Positions 51,832-61,069 of a stretch of DNA of 64,000 nt are shown in pieces. The notes beneath the pieces were generated by a model. It was given only the letters and a program-made list of their open reading frames with translations, made no database searches and was not told the DNA's origin. Source of the DNA: JADFRG01 sp036986135 (GTDB lineage: Bacteria; Chloroflexota; Anaerolineae; Anaerolineales; E44-bin32); NCBI GenBank assembly GCA_036986135.1, contig BTQZ01000009.1, forward strand, positions 1 to 64,000, given 5' to 3'. The translations under genes and the position numbers were made by a program. Numbering within the stretch: position 1 is the stretch's first letter; each line of letters starts with the position of its first letter.

Positions 51832-52997
51832 GTGAGAGGGCACTGAGGCTGGGAGTCGTCGGCTGCGGCAATGTGACGGTCGAGCGACATATTCCTGCCG
51901 TCAACCGACTGGAAGGCGCACGAGTCGTGGCCCTGGCCGATCCGGTTGATACGCGAGTCGCCGCGGGGCGTGCGGTCGCGGAGCTGCCCGAATCCCAAAC
52001 TTTCAGCTCGTTTTCGGCGATGGCGGATGCCTGTGAGCTGGATTACGTGCTGGTTGCCGTCCCCCCATCGGTACGCCGGCCTATCGTTGAAGATGCATTT
52101 GAGCGTAGCCTCGATGTTCTCTCCGAGAAGCCATTAGCAACTTGTCCCTCAGAGGCTGCCCAAATGATCGAGCGGGCGCGAAGCCTCGGACGCAAATTTG
52201 GCATGGTGCACAACTACCTGTTCTTTCCGGAGTACCAGCTTGTCCGGGAGCTTGTTGACCAAGGGAAAATTGGCGTCCTGCAGCATGTTGCCCTGAACTT
52301 CTTGGGGATCCCTGACGCTCCGGGCAATGATGAATACCGCCCGCGCTGGCGGCACGATGTTGAAGCGGCCGGCGGCGGAGTGCTCATGGACATGATCCAT
52401 GTCTTCTACCTGGCGGAGTACCTGATGGAGGATCAGATCGCCGGTGTAAGTGCGGTCGTCGATAACCTGGGGCTGCCAGAAGAGCAAGTTGAAGATTTCG
52501 TGCTGGCGCACTTATACTTCCCGGAAAGCTACGCGTCGGTAAGTTTGAGCTGGAGCCAGGGGCCGGGGGGGTTGGAAGTTACCGGCTCACGCGGCAGGAT
52601 CCTAGGCTTTTACGAGGACTACAAGACCGGACCCTTTTCAACTTTTGAAGAGCTGACGCTGGTAAACGAATCCGGAAAAGAGGTCTACCGACCGAGGCGT
52701 GGCCAAGAAGTCATAGACGATACATTCGATGCATTACATCTGGATTTCTTCGAGGCGGTTAGAGACGATCGAGATCCGGTGGCCACCGCGGAAGACGGAG
52801 CCCGCACCCTGCAAGCTGCGCTGGCTACCTACTATTCAGCGATGCTAGGATGCCGCGTACCGCTTCCGTTGAGGGTAGACGATCCGGTCTATCAGGAAGG
52901 CGTGGTCGGGTTGCGCCAAATCCCGCCTCATGAATTTGACCCTCTTAGAGGGAAGCCGCTTTTCGGGATGCAGCCAGTTGGAGACACAACATCATGA
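51828..52997 (+). CDS. Second Gfo/Idh/MocA-family dehydrogenase
   Basis: A 389-residue NAD(P)-dependent sugar or polyol dehydrogenase with G-V-V-G-C-G-N-V-T-V-E-R-H, L-S-E-K-P-L-A-T and a G-G-G-V-L-M-D-M-I-H-V-F-Y active-site segment. It differs clearly from IolG. It may oxidise another inositol isomer or an epimerisation intermediate. GTG 51828 overlaps the iolG stop, and its own stop overlaps the next ATG, so the three genes are translationally linked. Confidence 0.85.
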   Translation: MSERALRLGVVGCGNVTVERHIPAVNRLEGARVVALADPVDTRVAAGRAVAELPESQTFSSFSAMADACELDYVLVAVPPSVRRPIVEDAFERSLDVLSEKPLATCPSEAAQMIERARSLGRKFGMVHNYLFFPEYQLVRELVDQGKIGVLQHVALNFLGIPDAPGNDEYRPRWRHDVEAAGGGVLMDMIHVFYLAEYLMEDQIAGVSAVVDNLGLPEEQVEDFVLAHLYFPESYASVSLSWSQGPGGLEVTGSRGRILGFYEDYKTGPFSTFEELTLVNESGKEVYRPRRGQEVIDDTFDALHLDFFEAVRDDRDPVATAEDGARTLQAALATYYSAMLGCRVPLPLRVDDPVYQEGVVGLRQIPPHEFDPLRGKPLFGMQPVGDTTS

Positions 52998-53944
52998 AGA
53001 TCGGATTATTCACGGATTCGCTCGCCGACCTTGGTTTCGAAGACGCGCTGGATTGGTGCGTGTCGCAGGGGATCGAAGCGGTGGAGATTGGGACGGGAAA
53101 CTTTTCCTCCTCGCCCCACTGCGATCTCGATGCGCTCGTGAGCGACAAGCAGGCTCGGGAGAAGTTTCTAGGTGCAATCCACGCGCGCGGGCTCATCCTT
53201 AGTGCACTGAACTGCAATGGGAACTTGCTGGATCCGGATCGTGAACGGGGGGCGACATCGAAGGAAGTGTTCGAGAAGACTCTGGAAGCCGCTAATCGGC
53301 TCGAGTTGGACACCATAGTTACGATGAGCGGCTGCCCGGGGGACCTCGATGGCGGAAGCTACCCAAATTGGGTGACCTGCACCTGGCAGCCTGAATACGT
53401 CGAACTCGTGGAGCGGCAGTGGGAAGAGGTGATCGCGCCGTTCTGGATGGAAGCCGCGGAAAAGGCGCGCGGACTTGGCGTTCGGATTGCTATCGAGATG
53501 CATCCGGGTCAGGCGGCCTATAACACGCGGTCGCTTCAAAGGTTGCGCGAGATTGGCGGTGTGGATGTGGTCGGCGCCAACCTGGATCCGAGCCACCTCT
53601 TCTACCAAGGAATGGATCCGAATCTTGTCGTACGCACGCTCGGTCATGGAGCGGTGTTTCATGTGCACGCCAAAGACACCCGGATCAATCCCCATGAAAA
53701 GGCGCTTAACGGAACGCTCGACACACGACCCATGACAAAGGCCGGGGTACGGACCTGGGAGTACGTGACGCTCGGATATGGCCACGACGAGATATTCTGG
53801 CGGAACCTTCTTAGCACCTTGCGTGTTATGGATTATGATGGCGTACTCAGCATCGAACATGAGGACCTGATGATGAGCTCGCGGGAGGGCATTGAGAAAA
53901 GCATCGCGTTCCTGCAAGGCTTGACACCGCGTACTAGCCCCTGA
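52994..53944 (+). CDS. Sugar phosphate isomerase/epimerase family protein
   Basis: A 316-residue TIM barrel of the xylose-isomerase-like group, with I-E-M-H-P-G, G-A-N-L-D-P-S-H, H-V-H-A-K-D-T and S-I-E-H-E-D as likely metal ligands. In this setting it probably epimerises an inosose or keto-inositol isomer so that it can enter the pathway, with the preceding dehydrogenase. It starts with an ATGA overlap. Confidence 0.85.
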   Translation: MKIGLFTDSLADLGFEDALDWCVSQGIEAVEIGTGNFSSSPHCDLDALVSDKQAREKFLGAIHARGLILSALNCNGNLLDPDRERGATSKEVFEKTLEAANRLELDTIVTMSGCPGDLDGGSYPNWVTCTWQPEYVELVERQWEEVIAPFWMEAAEKARGLGVRIAIEMHPGQAAYNTRSLQRLREIGGVDVVGANLDPSHLFYQGMDPNLVVRTLGHGAVFHVHAKDTRINPHEKALNGTLDTRPMTKAGVRTWEYVTLGYGHDEIFWRNLLSTLRVMDYDGVLSIEHEDLMMSSREGIEKSIAFLQGLTPRTSP

Positions 53945-54096
53945 TCGCTCGAGGGTCTCCAAGTTCTACAACGGTCCGATCTCAGACCGCTTAAAAGCAA
54001 GAATCTGAGAGCAGCGAAGGGAGGTGGATCTCACCCAAGCGTTTATCTTTGAAACTCAGTACATAGACCCTTTATTCTTCCAAGGAGGAGAACTCG
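53945..54096 (+). promoter_or_regulatory. Structured leader of the AfuA-type binding protein
   Basis: Two mutually exclusive hairpins share TCTCAGA: CGGTC/GACCG around it, or TCTCAGA with TCTGAGA about 17 bases later. AAGGGAGGTG at 54017-54026 then forms GGTG/CACC with the following bases. The true ribosome binding site AAGGAGGAG comes just before ATG 54097. Confidence 0.4.
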
Positions 54097-55218
54097 ATGA
54101 AGTCAGTATGGATATCAGTTGGCTTGTTGCTCGCAGGGGGCTTAGTTGCAGCTGCCTGCGCGACGCCAACGCCGATCGTTCAGACGGTTGTAGTTGAGAG
54201 TGAGGTCCAGGTCGAGGTCGAGGTCACTCGCGAAGTTGAGGTTGAGCGAGAAGTGGTGGTCGAACCCACCCCGATCGGGGGGAATCTCACGCTCTATGCC
54301 TGCCTCTTCGACCCCGACAAACTGGCGGTGATCTTTGAGACTTTCAGGGCGCAGTATGGCGTGGACGTTACGTGCCTTGACATGAGCAGTGGTGAGGCGC
54401 TGGAGCGGATCCGGGCGGAGAGTGAGAACCCGCAGGGAGATGTATTGTTTGGCACGACCAACCTCTCGCACGTAAACCTGGCCGCCGACGGTCTGACGGA
54501 GCCCTATAAGGGAGATGGTTGGAATCAGCTGCCCGATGGCCCGATCAAGGATCCGGATGGCTACTGGACCGGCTTTTACTACGGCGTGATGGGATTCGCC
54601 TGCAGCCCGGAGCGGCTGGAGGAGATTGGCGCGCCCTGCCCTTCATCCTGGGCTGACCTGCTCGATCCGGTTTATGAGGGCGAAATTGTCATCGCCAGCC
54701 CAGCAGCATCGGGCACCTCGTATACGGTGCTGAGCGGCCTGGCCCATATGATGGGCGAAGATGGCGCTTTCGAGTGGTACCAGGAGTTCGATAAGAACGT
54801 AGCCCAGTACACCTCCTCGGGCAGTGCTCCAGGCAAGCTGGCCGCGGCGGGCGAGTTCGCAGTAGGTATTTCATTCGCTCATGACATCCAGGTACAGCAG
54901 CAGAAAGGCCTGCCAGTGGAGTTGAACTTCCCCTCGGAAGGCACGCCATTTGAGATCGGTGGCATCTCGATCATAAAGGGTGCCCAGAACGAAGCCGCTG
55001 CGCAGGCCTGGGTGGATTATGTCTTTACCCCGGCCTTCCAGCGATATCACAACGACGTCGCCAACCGCATTCCAGTGATTGAGGGAGTAGCGTTGGCGGA
55101 AGGCACATTTGGCTTGGATGACGTCAAACTCATCGACGGGTACGACCCAACCGAATGGGCAGCGGTACGTGATACGCTAGTCGCCAGGTGGCAGGAGGAG
55201 ATTGGCTCGAAGCGATAG
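54097..55218 (+). CDS. AfuA/FbpA-type ABC transporter substrate-binding lipoprotein
   Basis: A 373-residue lipoprotein (lipobox A-A-A-C) with an E-V-E-V-T-R-E-V-E-V linker. The binding domain is of the ferric/hexose-phosphate/2-aminoethylphosphonate type (G-Y-W-T-G-F-Y-Y-G-V, S-W-A-D-L-L-D-P-V-Y-E-G, A-S-G-T-S-Y-T-V-L-S-G-L). Relatives include AfuA, which binds sugar phosphates. Following inositol genes and preceding a phosphatase, an organophosphate ligand is plausible, but iron cannot be excluded. Confidence 0.88.
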   Translation: MKSVWISVGLLLAGGLVAAACATPTPIVQTVVVESEVQVEVEVTREVEVEREVVVEPTPIGGNLTLYACLFDPDKLAVIFETFRAQYGVDVTCLDMSSGEALERIRAESENPQGDVLFGTTNLSHVNLAADGLTEPYKGDGWNQLPDGPIKDPDGYWTGFYYGVMGFACSPERLEEIGAPCPSSWADLLDPVYEGEIVIASPAASGTSYTVLSGLAHMMGEDGAFEWYQEFDKNVAQYTSSGSAPGKLAAAGEFAVGISFAHDIQVQQQKGLPVELNFPSEGTPFEIGGISIIKGAQNEAAAQAWVDYVFTPAFQRYHNDVANRIPVIEGVALAEGTFGLDDVKLIDGYDPTEWAAVRDTLVARWQEEIGSKR

Positions 55219-55234
55219 ATTTACTTGGCTCCAC

Positions 55235-55267
55235 AAGGGGGCAGGCATAGCCTGCCCCCTTTCTTTC
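55235..55267 (+). terminator. Intra-operon terminator after the binding-protein gene
   Basis: AAGGGGGCAGGC (55235-55246) pairs perfectly with GCCTGCCCCCTT (55250-55261) around ATA, followed by TCTTT. It would lower permease expression relative to the binding protein. Confidence 0.85.
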
Positions 55268-55307
55268 GCGGGCAATTCCCCTTTGCCCGCTCTGCAGCCC
55301 AATCGAG

Positions 55308-57194
55308 ATGACTAAGGTCCCTACATTCTCCGACCGGATCCGGAATCGCCGGCCTATGCTCATCATCGCGGTTATCCAGATCGTACTGCTGACCTTTATT
55401 GCAACGTGGGTCATGGATATCGTGATCGTCGAAGATTCGCGTGAGGTCGTCGACGGGGTCGAGACGATAGCATTTCGACGTGAGTTGATAGGCGATCCTC
55501 TGCTTTTCGTGCTCGCGGCTATCGGCATGAGTCTGCCATTGATGTCGAAAAGACTCCGCCGCGAGCCGGTGATGTTGCTTGCGATCCAGCTCTCGATCGT
55601 CGCGCTGCTGATCTTTGTCCTTTGGCCAGTGGCTCAGGTTTTCGTGGAGGGCTTTGAGGCCACCGGAGGGGAAGGGGGTTTTTCGTTTGAGCAATTTCAG
55701 CGCCTGTTCTCAAGGCCGATGGTGGTCCGCGCCTCCCGAAACACGATCTGGCTGGGCGTGACCTCGGCCACGCTCTCGACACTGATCGGAGCCATCGTGG
55801 CCTACACTCTGACGTTGACGGATATTCCCTGGAAGCGAATGCTTAGGTTTTTGGTGGTCCTGACGTTGGTATCGCCGCCGTTCGCAGTGAGCTTCGCCTT
55901 CATCATGCTGTTTGGTCGGCGCGGCGTGATCACGTTTGACCTATTGGGAATACGCCAGTGGAGCATCTATGGGCCGGATGGAATCATATTAGTCCAGTTA
56001 ATCAGCAACATCCCACTCGCCGTCCTGATCCTGATGACGGTCTTCGCATCGATGAATCGCGATCTCGAAGACGCAGCAGAGGACTTGGGCGCAAAGACCT
56101 TCAGAGTGCTGAGAACGATCACCTTCCCATTGGTAACGCCCGCCCTGCTGACCGCTTGGCTGCTAAACTTCATCTCGTCTATCTCCGACTTCGGCAATCC
56201 GATGTTGATCGGGGGCGATTTTCAGCTATTGGCACCGCAAGCATACATCCAGCGCGTAGAGTTGTTTGACCCGCAGCTCAGCGCCGCGCTCGCTATGTTG
56301 CTCGTGGTCCCGGCGCTCTTCGCCTTCGGGCTGCAGCACTGGATCAGCAATCGCAAATCCTACGTAACCGTGACTGGGGGGGCACGCACGGGCCACGTCC
56401 GGAAGTTGCCAGGATGGTTCAAGTGGCCACTGTTTAGTATCGTCTTGTTTTTGGGGTTGTTTAATTTGCTGCTCTACGGTTCGATCTTTGTGGGAGCGGC
56501 AGTCAAAGCGTGGGGATTCGACTACTCCCTGACGCTCAGAAACGTCTCGGGCCTGGTCATCGCAATCGACGAACTTAGGAACTCATTGTTTGTGGCCATT
56601 GTTGCTGGCCTTCTTGGGGGGGTAATCGGAATCATTTTGGCCTCCTTGGTGACACGCCGAAGATTCGCGGGGCGAGGGGCCTTAGATTTCTCGGGGACGC
56701 TCATGTACGCCATCCCCGGTACCGTCGTCGGGATCGGCTACATCATCGCTTTCAATGCCGCGCCTTATCTGCTTACTGGAACATTTTTCATCATCATTGT
56801 GGCCTATGCCTTTCGCCGCCTGCCTGTCGGCCTGCGATCCGGAGTCGCGGCGGAGAAGCAAATCGATCCCTCTCTGGAGGAGGCTTCGTTGGATTTGGGC
56901 GCCTCGCGCCCGCGCACGTTCGCCAAGATTACCTTCCCTTTGCTTAGGACGGCATTTCTGGCCGGAGTGATCTACATCTTTATTCGCTCGATGACCGATC
57001 TCAGCGCAGCAATTTTTCTGAGCGCCGCACGCACTCAGCTTTTCACGGTCCGCATGTTCAACGTCATGGTGCGGGGTACCCCTAGCGAAGCGGCGGCCTT
57101 TGCCGCACTGCTTATCGTCATCATCTTGCTCGCGCTTGGCCTTTTAGGAAAACTTACCGGCAAGAGTTTCGTGGATTTGTTTAGGATTTCATAA
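55308..57194 (+). CDS. Iron/organophosphate-type ABC permease with two fused transmembrane domains
   Basis: A 628-residue permease of the FbpB/AfuB type, in which two BPD_transp_1 domains are joined. The first EAA loop is L-E-D-A-A-E-D-L-G-A (about residue 250) and the second L-E-E-A-S-L-D-L-G-A (about 522). An N-terminal helix and a charged periplasmic insert precede the core. It forms the whole channel for the upstream binding protein. Its TAA overlaps the ATPase ATG (TAATG). Confidence 0.92.
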   Translation: MTKVPTFSDRIRNRRPMLIIAVIQIVLLTFIATWVMDIVIVEDSREVVDGVETIAFRRELIGDPLLFVLAAIGMSLPLMSKRLRREPVMLLAIQLSIVALLIFVLWPVAQVFVEGFEATGGEGGFSFEQFQRLFSRPMVVRASRNTIWLGVTSATLSTLIGAIVAYTLTLTDIPWKRMLRFLVVLTLVSPPFAVSFAFIMLFGRRGVITFDLLGIRQWSIYGPDGIILVQLISNIPLAVLILMTVFASMNRDLEDAAEDLGAKTFRVLRTITFPLVTPALLTAWLLNFISSISDFGNPMLIGGDFQLLAPQAYIQRVELFDPQLSAALAMLLVVPALFAFGLQHWISNRKSYVTVTGGARTGHVRKLPGWFKWPLFSIVLFLGLFNLLLYGSIFVGAAVKAWGFDYSLTLRNVSGLVIAIDELRNSLFVAIVAGLLGGVIGIILASLVTRRRFAGRGALDFSGTLMYAIPGTVVGIGYIIAFNAAPYLLTGTFFIIIVAYAFRRLPVGLRSGVAAEKQIDPSLEEASLDLGASRPRTFAKITFPLLRTAFLAGVIYIFIRSMTDLSAAIFLSAARTQLFTVRMFNVMVRGTPSEAAAFAALLIVIILLALGLLGKLTGKSFVDLFRIS

Positions 57195-58276
57195 TGGCGA
57201 GTGAAGTGACGTTTGCGACAGCCTCCATCCGGTTACAGAACCTGTCCAAGCAGTTCAAGGAGGTTCTGGCGGTCGATGACGTAACTCTGGATGTCGAACC
57301 CGGTACCTTGGTGTGCCTGTTGGGGCCCAGCGGATGTGGAAAAACCACGACCCTTCGGATGATTGCCGGATTCGAAGATCCGACCTCTGGACAGGTCCTT
57401 ATCGGGGATGAGGATGTTACCGAGTTGCCGCCATATGCGCGGCCTACCGCGATGGTATTTCAAAGCTACGCGCTCTTCCCGCACATGAGCATCTACGAGA
57501 ATATCGCATACGGATTGAAAGCGAGGCGGACCCCGAAGAAGGAAATCCCGGGAATGGTGCAGGAAGTTATGGCCCTAATGGAACTCGAAGGGCAGGAGGA
57601 GAAGTCGCCGGCTCAGCTTTCTGGTGGCCAACAGCAGAGAGTTGCCCTGGCGCGGGCCCTGGTGATCCGGCCAAAGGTTCTGCTCTTCGACGAACCGCTA
57701 TCGAATCTGGATGCCCAGCTCAGAGTGCGCATGCGCGGCGAGCTGCGTGATATCCAACATCGCTTGGGGATCACGAGTGTGTATGTAACTCACGACCAGG
57801 AAGAGGCCTTCAGTATCGCGGATCTAGTGGCAATCATGAACAAGGGCAAATTGACCCAGCTTGGGTCACCTATCGATCTATACCGGCGGCCGGCCGATCG
57901 GTTCGTTGCAGAGTTTGTCGGCCTGTCAAACGTCGTGCCGGCTGAGCTCGTGCAGTCGAATGCTGAGGGTGCCGTTATCCGTGTGCTTGGCCAGGAGATC
58001 CACAGCCAGCAGCCACCCGCAGATCCCTCAGCCTCCATCTCTGTTGTCCTGCGTCCTGAAGCGATCGGGATCACAATTGGGGGCAAAGGGGGAATCCCGG
58101 CTCGAGTGCGCACTCTGGCATATGTCGGACCCCTCCTACGCTATACGGTAGCCGTCGAGGGGGATGGAACCGTACTTATGGTGGATCTTTCCAATCCGAG
58201 AGCGGACGAGTTCTACGAAGAGGGCACTGACGTTCGGGTCGACCTACCGAAGGAAGTTCCTGCGCTGCTCAGCTGA
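57194..58276 (+). CDS. ABC transporter ATP-binding protein (FbpC/PotA type)
   Basis: A 360-residue ATPase with Walker A G-P-S-G-C-G-K-T-T, Q-loop M-V-F-Q-S-Y-A-L-F-P, signature L-S-G-G-Q-Q-Q-R, Walker B V-L-L-F-D-E-P-L-S-N-L-D and a C-terminal TOBE domain. It drives the fused permease, and the single-base overlap with that gene supports one complex. Confidence 0.92.
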   Translation: MASEVTFATASIRLQNLSKQFKEVLAVDDVTLDVEPGTLVCLLGPSGCGKTTTLRMIAGFEDPTSGQVLIGDEDVTELPPYARPTAMVFQSYALFPHMSIYENIAYGLKARRTPKKEIPGMVQEVMALMELEGQEEKSPAQLSGGQQQRVALARALVIRPKVLLFDEPLSNLDAQLRVRMRGELRDIQHRLGITSVYVTHDQEEAFSIADLVAIMNKGKLTQLGSPIDLYRRPADRFVAEFVGLSNVVPAELVQSNAEGAVIRVLGQEIHSQQPPADPSASISVVLRPEAIGITIGGKGGIPARVRTLAYVGPLLRYTVAVEGDGTVLMVDLSNPRADEFYEEGTDVRVDLPKEVPALLS

Positions 58277-58280
58277 TAAA

Positions 58281-58814
58281 GTGGCGAACCGCATCCTCGC
58301 AGTTTGCCTCGATTTCGGAGACACGCTGGCTGACGAGGCCAGCGAGGTCAAGGACGACACGCTCACAACGCTCCAAGCAGAATTGATTCCTGGCGCGGGC
58401 GAGCTTCTTCATGAGCTAAAGCGGCGCGGCTACAAGCTGGCGCTGGTTGCCGACGGTCGTCCGGGTACCTATTCCAATGTGTTGCGCCAGCACTCGGTGC
58501 ACGCGCTGTTTGATGTCTTTGCTATATCCGAGGAAGTCGGAGTTGAGAAGCCGGATGCTCGAATGTTCCTGACCGCGCTCGAGGCGCTTGGAATCGAGCT
58601 CGAGGATTACGATCGAACCGTGATGGTCGGCAACCGGTTGGATCGCGACGTCAGAGGAGCAAACGAATTGGGAATGATCAGTGTGTGGATCGATTGGTCA
58701 GGGAGGCATACCGCTACGCCGCAGGATGAGTCGGAGGTTCCGGACTTTACGATCCGCATGCCAATAGAATTGCTAAACGTGCTGGAAGAGCTTGAGCAGG
58801 AGCAGGTCCGCTAG
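58281..58814 (+). CDS. HAD-superfamily hydrolase
   Basis: A 177-residue HAD protein with motif I C-L-D-F-G-D-T-L (the first Asp is the nucleophile), motif II L-V-A-D-G-R, the K-P-D lysine and motif IV M-V-G-N-R-L-D-R-D. It probably removes phosphate from a small metabolite, perhaps one imported by the ABC system encoded upstream. I use GTG 58281, five bases past the ATPase stop; the frame further upstream lies inside the ATPase gene. Confidence 0.85.
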   Translation: MANRILAVCLDFGDTLADEASEVKDDTLTTLQAELIPGAGELLHELKRRGYKLALVADGRPGTYSNVLRQHSVHALFDVFAISEEVGVEKPDARMFLTALEALGIELEDYDRTVMVGNRLDRDVRGANELGMISVWIDWSGRHTATPQDESEVPDFTIRMPIELLNVLEELEQEQVR

Positions 58815-58836
58815 GCCTGTCTTAGTGGTCACGCAC

Positions 58837-59646
58837 TCAGCCGAACGTGCTCATTAGGCTTGCTGGCAGCTCCGCCAAATATCTTTCGGCCTGACCCTGA
58901 TTCTGCCCAGGGCTTCCACACTCAAGGGCTAACCACCCCTCATATTCAATTTCCTCCAGAGCTTCCAGCGCGGGCTTGAATTCGGTCGTTCCCTGTCCGG
59001 GTAGCTTGCGGTTGCTATCCGCCAGGTGGACGTGGCCGATCTTGGTCCGGTTTTCCAGGATGGCAGCCGGGATGTCCAGCTCCTCCTGCGCCATGTGAAA
59101 GAGGTCGGCCACAATTCCTAGCCGATCGTGCCCCAGCGGATCGATTAACGAGCTGGCTTGTTCCAGACGGTTCAGGAGGTGTGTCTCCTCCCGATAGACC
59201 GGCTCGACAAAGAGCTGGACCTCAGCCCTGTCTGCCGCTTCGACCAACGCCATGAGTTGTGCCCGCAGGAGCGCGATTTCCAGCTCAACTTCGGTTTTGT
59301 AGGGCGACAAATCGGGAAGCAGTGGCCCGAAGAAGTGAGGCACGAAAATCACTCCCGCCGCAGCAATCCGGCCTGCGAGCTCAATTGCTTCTGAGAGTTC
59401 GGCCAAGGCTCGATCACGCTCCTCCGGGTCCGGGTCCAGGAAGCGGGAGCGCCGGCCGTTGTTGATCGAGCTGGCGACGATTGTCCGCTGCCCGCTCAGT
59501 CGCTCGATTTCAGCGACCTGCCCCGGAAGATGCTCGCTCCAGAATTCGATACCCTGGAGACCGAGATCGGCGGCCTGCACGAAGCGGTCTTCAAGCGTGG
59601 GACCGGGAAGCATGTCCTCCTGGATAGCTACTTTCCAATCTGTCAT
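58837..59646 (-). CDS. Sugar phosphate isomerase/epimerase family protein
   Basis: A 269-residue TIM barrel with F-V-E-P-V, I-V-A-D-L-F-H, G-H-V-H-L-A-D-S-N-R and A-L-E-C-G, the metal ligands of hydroxypyruvate-isomerase/xylose-isomerase-like proteins. It overlaps the preceding HAD gene by ATGA and runs convergent to the inositol block, so it is a separate two-gene unit. The substrate is unknown; a ketose or keto-inositol is likely. Confidence 0.85.
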   Translation of the reverse strand: MTDWKVAIQEDMLPGPTLEDRFVQAADLGLQGIEFWSEHLPGQVAEIERLSGQRTIVASSINNGRRSRFLDPDPEERDRALAELSEAIELAGRIAAAGVIFVPHFFGPLLPDLSPYKTEVELEIALLRAQLMALVEAADRAEVQLFVEPVYREETHLLNRLEQASSLIDPLGHDRLGIVADLFHMAQEELDIPAAILENRTKIGHVHLADSNRKLPGQGTTEFKPALEALEEIEYEGWLALECGSPGQNQGQAERYLAELPASLMSTFG

Positions 59647-60401
59647 TGGATCATCCTAAAGTGAGAGAGAATATCGCGGACGCCTTGCCCGGTCTCTTCC
59701 CCGGACACGTATTCGACCAGCTCCTTTATGCGCAGGTTGGCATTGGCAGGCGCGGCGCTGTGCCCCACGAGCCGCAGAAACGGCAGGTCGACGTTTGAGT
59801 CTCCTACGCCGAGCATGTTTTCAAGCGGAATCTCGACCTGTTCCGATAGATATGCCAGGCCCTTTCCCTTATCGACGCCGCGCGGTAGGACGTTGAGGCA
59901 GGAGGTCGAATAGACGAGATCCGCTCGCTCCGATAAGGGACCCAGCACTTCGGCGGTCAGGTTCTCAAGCTCCGATGTTTTCGCCGGGTCATGGGCGAAG
60001 AGGGTCAGGCTGTAGTGCTTGCCTGGCTGAAGGTAAGCGATCTTGTTTCGAACCAGCGTCTCCTCGATACGGGAGCAGACTTCCGCGAAGCCATTTAGGA
60101 GCTCCTGCATATTTGGCAGGGTCATGAATTGATAGCCTTTTGGGCGATAGATGCCTGCCCCATTTTCAAACACGCCGGGCAGATGCCCGTCGATCGCCTG
60201 AAGCATTGCTTCAAGGTAGGGAGCAGGGCGGCCGGTGCAAAAGGTTACGGAGGGTCGCTTCGGATCGCTTCTGCCGGCCAAGTTCAATTCGCCGAGCTGT
60301 GCGAAAAGATCGAGGTCCAGCGGTTGCGCTTCGCCGTCGCTAACCACCCCGTCGATATCCAGAACGATCAACTTTATTTCGTTCACGCTCGGTAAACGCA
60401 T
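59643..60401 (-). CDS. HAD-IIB (Cof-type) phosphatase
   Basis: About 252 residues with I-V-L-D-I-D-G-V-V-S-D at the N-terminus, C-T-G-R-P, and motif IV G-V-G-D-S-N-V-D-L-P-F-L. The cap resembles sugar or mannosyl-phosphoglycerate phosphatases of the HAD-IIB group. The ATG at 60401 begins close to the HAD domain; a GTG 11 codons earlier (60434) is an alternative. It is translationally coupled to the isomerase gene downstream. Confidence 0.82.
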   Translation of the reverse strand: MRLPSVNEIKLIVLDIDGVVSDGEAQPLDLDLFAQLGELNLAGRSDPKRPSVTFCTGRPAPYLEAMLQAIDGHLPGVFENGAGIYRPKGYQFMTLPNMQELLNGFAEVCSRIEETLVRNKIAYLQPGKHYSLTLFAHDPAKTSELENLTAEVLGPLSERADLVYSTSCLNVLPRGVDKGKGLAYLSEQVEIPLENMLGVGDSNVDLPFLRLVGHSAAPANANLRIKELVEYVSGEETGQGVRDILSHFRMIQ

Positions 60402-60557
60402 TCCTTGAAAGGCAACCTGTAGTGATGTCGACACGATCGGATGGTGTCGATGACTATCACAAAGACCACGCGGCTAGGTTGGTACAATGAGCGCTCGATA
60501 CATGGCAGGGAATTGTAGCGGTGGGGTTCGCAACTGACAATCCCAGCCAGGCGATGC

Positions 60558-60586
60558 TTGACGGCATAGAACATATGTGCTAGTAT
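60558..60586 (+). promoter_or_regulatory. Sigma-70-type promoter of the VOC gene
   Basis: TTGACG (60558-60563) and TAGTAT (60581-60586) are separated by exactly 17 bases, 35 bases before the ATG and in front of AAAGGAGG. Confidence 0.7.
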
Positions 60587-60620
60587 CGAGTTCGGCATCT
60601 TTTTGTCAAAGGAGGACAAA

Positions 60621-60986
60621 ATGGCAACTTTTCCGGTAAATCACCTCGAGATCTCGGCCAGCGACCCCAAGGCGGCCGCCGAGTTCTACAGCAAGGTCTT
60701 CGATTGGAAGATCGAGGTCGAGGAGACCATGAACTACGTGCAGTTCACCGCCGAGGAGGGGGGCATCGGCGGCGCGTTTACCGAGGTAAGCGACACCAAT
60801 CCAGCCGGCACACTCGTCCCGTACGTCACAACCGACGACATTGAAGCCTCACTGGAGAAGATCGGATCAAACGGCGGCTCGACCGTTGTGCCCAAGACAG
60901 AGATCCCTGGCTTCGGCCACTTTGCGGTGTTCTCCGATCCGACCGGCAACAGGATCGGGCTGTACTCCGGCAATCCAGAAAGCTAG
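60621..60986 (+). CDS. VOC-fold (glyoxalase/bleomycin-resistance-like) protein
   Basis: A 121-residue protein with two beta-alpha-beta-beta-beta units: V-N-H-L-E-I-S-A-S-D-P-K-A-A-A-E-F-Y at the start and G-H-F-A-V-F-S-D-P-T-G-N-R-I-G-L at the end. H near residue 6 and E in the first unit could bind metal. Its exact role (lyase, dioxygenase or binding) is not visible. AAAGGAGG sits upstream of ATG 60621, which has its own promoter and terminator, so it is a monocistronic, probably well-expressed gene. Confidence 0.9.
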   Translation: MATFPVNHLEISASDPKAAAEFYSKVFDWKIEVEETMNYVQFTAEEGGIGGAFTEVSDTNPAGTLVPYVTTDDIEASLEKIGSNGGSTVVPKTEIPGFGHFAVFSDPTGNRIGLYSGNPES

Positions 60987-61013
60987 CGGGATCAGTAAGC
61001 GCCTATCAATAAA

Positions 61014-61046
61014 GCGGGCGATCCGATTGGGTCGCCCGCCTTTTTG
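61014..61046 (+). terminator. Rho-independent terminator of the VOC gene
   Basis: GCGGGCGA (61014-61021) pairs with TCGCCCGC (61032-61039), with an inner CC/GG extension, followed by CTTTTT. Confidence 0.9.
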
Positions 61047-61069
61047 TGTTTCTGTCCCAAGTGGATGCT

